Below, piece after piece: positions 61,510-64,000 of a stretch of DNA of 64,000 nt. The notes under the pieces are model-generated. The model did no database searches and had not been told where the DNA came from. It was given only the letters and a program-made list of their open reading frames with translations. The first letter of the stretch is position 1. Each line of letters begins with the position of its first letter. Position numbers and translations under genes: made by a program. This DNA comes from Vespula vulgaris (lineage: Eukaryota > Arthropoda > Insecta > Hymenoptera > Vespidae), in contig NC_066593.1 in the NCBI RefSeq assembly GCF_905475345.1, positions 2,257,274 through 2,321,273 of the forward strand, in the 5' to 3' direction.

Positions 61510-61575
61510 CCTACATAGATATGTGTGTATATAAATACACACATCATACATACATACATCATACATACATGCATA

Positions 61576-61611
<36 letters not shown>

Positions 61612-64000
61612 TATATATATGCATATATGTATATATTCCCATTTTTCCTAATTACACGTTCTCATTGATTTGCAGTTTTTATAGGTGAAGGTCGTGGTTT
61701 TTTCTTTCTCTTTTCTTTTTTCTGTTCTTTTTTTCTTCTCACTGACACACAGAGTGCATTTGCTTTTTGTATCGTGTAAACTACCTATATATAACTGATA
61801 TAAGACATTACATGCAAAATATTAATTACGGTGCTTTGTAAAACTATAAACTTTACATTATATAAGTAAAGCTATAGGGAACTTTCCGTCCCAATTTTCG
61901 AACAATTTATATTTTATACGCTTTATCGTCAAATAACACAATTCTAGTTTTTTGCGTGGTAACGAATACGTGTTCGCTGATATTTCGAAACGATGCTACG
62001 CTTGTAATTATTAACGTAAAAATCGTGTTCGTATATGTGATTCAGTAAAACAAAAAAAAAAAGTAATAATAATAATAAGAAAAAGAAAAAAGAAACAATC
62101 GATCACACCTTTTTCATAAGAAAAGAAAAAAAAATGAAAGAAAAAAAAGAAAAATAAAGAAGATAAAAAAAAAGGAAAGAAAAAAGTAACGTTCGAAAAA
62201 TCACGAGTAGAAAAAAATGGAAATGGTGACAAATTTTCAAGAATACAATATTGTTCCGTCACGCACGCCCTCGATTAGATTGAGCGAATTCGTGTTCTAC
62301 GAGGTTTTAATCATTCGCTTATTTTATCATTGTAAATTTATCGAATAAGACAGTTCGTGTCACGTCGATTCGTGATTCCACGTGTCATCAGATTCAATAT
62401 CAAGGATCGCGTGACACGTTGTTACAAACGAGTCCTTTTTCTATTTGTTTTTTCTTTTCCTTTTTTCTTTTCTTCTTTACTTCTTTCTCTTTACGTGACT
62501 CGATTTCTCCCATCACCATGATGTCTCTGAGAGATATACACACCTTAACACACAAAAGCAGCTGTCGATTTGCAGAATCAATCGTCGATGCAGAATGGCT
62601 CCGAATCGGAGGGAGAGAGTGGCTGCATTTGCTAGGGAGTTGGCGTTTGAACATCTCCGGCGTGCTGCTGTGCTGCCCCGATATGATTTAAAAAAAAAAA
62701 AGAAAGAAAAAGAAAAAAAGAAAAAAAAATAAAAAAAAGGAAGAAAAAAGAAACCCATGTCATTATACCGACAGTTAAAGAAAAACGAGATACGCGAGAA
62801 AGACAAGAAATGGGGGAAAAAAAATAGAAAATGACGAAAAAAGGAGCAAAAAAGAACAAAAAAAAGAAAAATAAATAAATAAGTAAATTAAATGAATGAA
62901 TAAATTAAATAAATAAATAAATAAGAGATCACATCACAATTACGATTTTTGCGAGTTGGCTGGCTTCTTCTGATGTCTACGCACATCGTGGCCCAATAAT
63001 AAGAGTTATGCGTTTTAATGGCACACAAGATGTTCTCGATTATAAATACACACACTATACTCGATCAGCCTGTGAACTTTGTATTGTTTAATTTGATAAT
63101 GAGATAAAATGAAATATGTATTATCCTATTATTGAATCGCATTCTTAAAAGATATGATGAGAGGCTTCGTATTAGTGCGTCGTATTTGCGTCGTTAGGTC
63201 CTGCGTAAAAATATTAATGAAAAAAAAACAAAAAACAAAAAAAAAACCAAAAAAAAGAAACTAATAAAATGGCAGAGTTTCCTCTATCGAAATTTGTAAC
63301 GGCGATCGATTGGAAAGTTATAGCGTTAAAGGATCTTCTTGTTGAAATTTGCGTTCACAAGGTGATGATGTATAATATAAATAGTCGAAAATGCGAGGGG
63401 TTCTTTTCTTTTTTTCTGTAATAGATATCAACGACCTTTTATTTCTTTTTTTACGCATACAATCGAGCAATACGACTTACGTTAACATATCAAAAAATTT
63501 TAAATTTAGTACGTGATACGTGAGAAAATTGTCAGCAAATCTACTTGCTCTATTCTCACGATTTTGATAGCGAAAATTCGACAAAAATCGATCGTTCCTT
63601 CGTTAATGATACTCTCGACGTTGATTACGTGTTTCTATTTTCTTTCTTTCTTTTTTTTTTCTCGAATAGAAAACAAAATTAACGTTCACTCGACACGCGC
63701 ACAACAACAAAATGAAATAACGAAGCTTAACATGCGATCGCTCGATCGTAGGTATATATATGTATGTATGTATGAACAATTCGAATATGATTTTTAATTT
63801 AACGAGATGACTGAAAGTATGTTGCCGATTATATATAGTTCGAAATTATTATTCGGTGAATACATATATATGTATATATACATATATATACACAAGGTGA
63901 TTCCCCGCATAGGGTGTTGCAAATTGCATTTATCTTAAAACACCTGATAGCTTTTGATTTGATTTTTTTTTCTTTCCTTTTCTTTTTCTTTTTTTTTTTT
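60122..64000. other. Rab6 3' region and repeat-rich end of window
   Basis: It starts with the Rab6 3' untranslated region; its end was not fixed. (GT)n-(TA)n-(ACAT)n lie at about 61473-61660, and A/T homopolymer-rich sequence at 62040-62210 and 62685-62940. A GC-richer, non-repetitive patch at about 62540-62690 stands out but encodes nothing recognised. The end of the window (63985-64000) is a T run. Confidence 0.5.

Noticed and set aside
63880..63930. Possible further transposon end (ACAAGGTGATTCCCCGCATA)
   Set aside because: Resembles the end motif of the short elements, but no partner inverted repeat is visible before the window ends.

Overview
The window is nuclear DNA from an animal, almost certainly an insect and most likely a hymenopteran (bee, wasp or ant). 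The basis is split genes with GT-AG (a few GC-AG) introns, several under 90 bp, very AT-rich spacers with many (AT)n, (GA)n and (AAT)n microsatellites, and proteins of insect type (5-HT2-like serotonin receptor, kurtz-type non-visual arrestin, insect phosphofructokinase). The order is inferred only from general character. No rRNA, tRNA, CRISPR or prokaryotic feature was seen.

Layout. 1-5.6 kb: gene-poor, low-complexity DNA. 5.65-13.4 kb (+): phosphofructokinase (Pfk) with a CCAAT-box promoter, a non-coding first exon, three equal-length tandem versions of one exon and two microexons. 16.6-18.6 kb (+): a 212-aa putative lipid-anchored protein weakly resembling the AP-1 regulator gadkin. 22.3-23.5 kb (+): UBE2J1-type tail-anchored ubiquitin-conjugating enzyme. 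27.0-25.0 kb (-): 5-HT2-like serotonin receptor. 27-35 kb: gene-free and repeat-rich. 53.7-35.4 kb (-): kurtz/beta-arrestin over about 18 kb, with duplicated alternative exons and a 3' end whose last donor site doubles as a stop codon. 54.7-56.3 kb (+): FAM8A1-type RDD membrane protein, apparently sharing a divergent promoter region with the arrestin. 57.4-60.1 kb (+): Rab6. 60.1-64 kb: no gene recognised.

The genes are independent transcription units. Some functional themes recur: the arrestin would desensitise and internalise receptors such as the neighbouring 5-HT2-like one; UBE2J1 and FAM8A1 both belong to ER-associated degradation; Rab6 and the gadkin-like protein belong to Golgi/endosome traffic. 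I infer no operon-like relation.

The strongest observations concern splicing. They are (i) three mutually exclusive 109-nt Pfk exons, two with GC donors lying inside a GCATG motif; (ii) two in-frame Pfk microexons (27 and 21 nt) in the linker between the enzyme halves, followed by two GCATG motifs; (iii) two alternative arrestin exons that change the charge of the gate (lariat) loop; (iv) an arrestin donor that creates a stop when not used, removing the AP-2-binding tail. Five short elements with imperfect terminal inverted repeats and two local tandem duplications are also described. Every exon boundary was derived by eye from splice signals, reading phase and family similarity; no RNA evidence was available.
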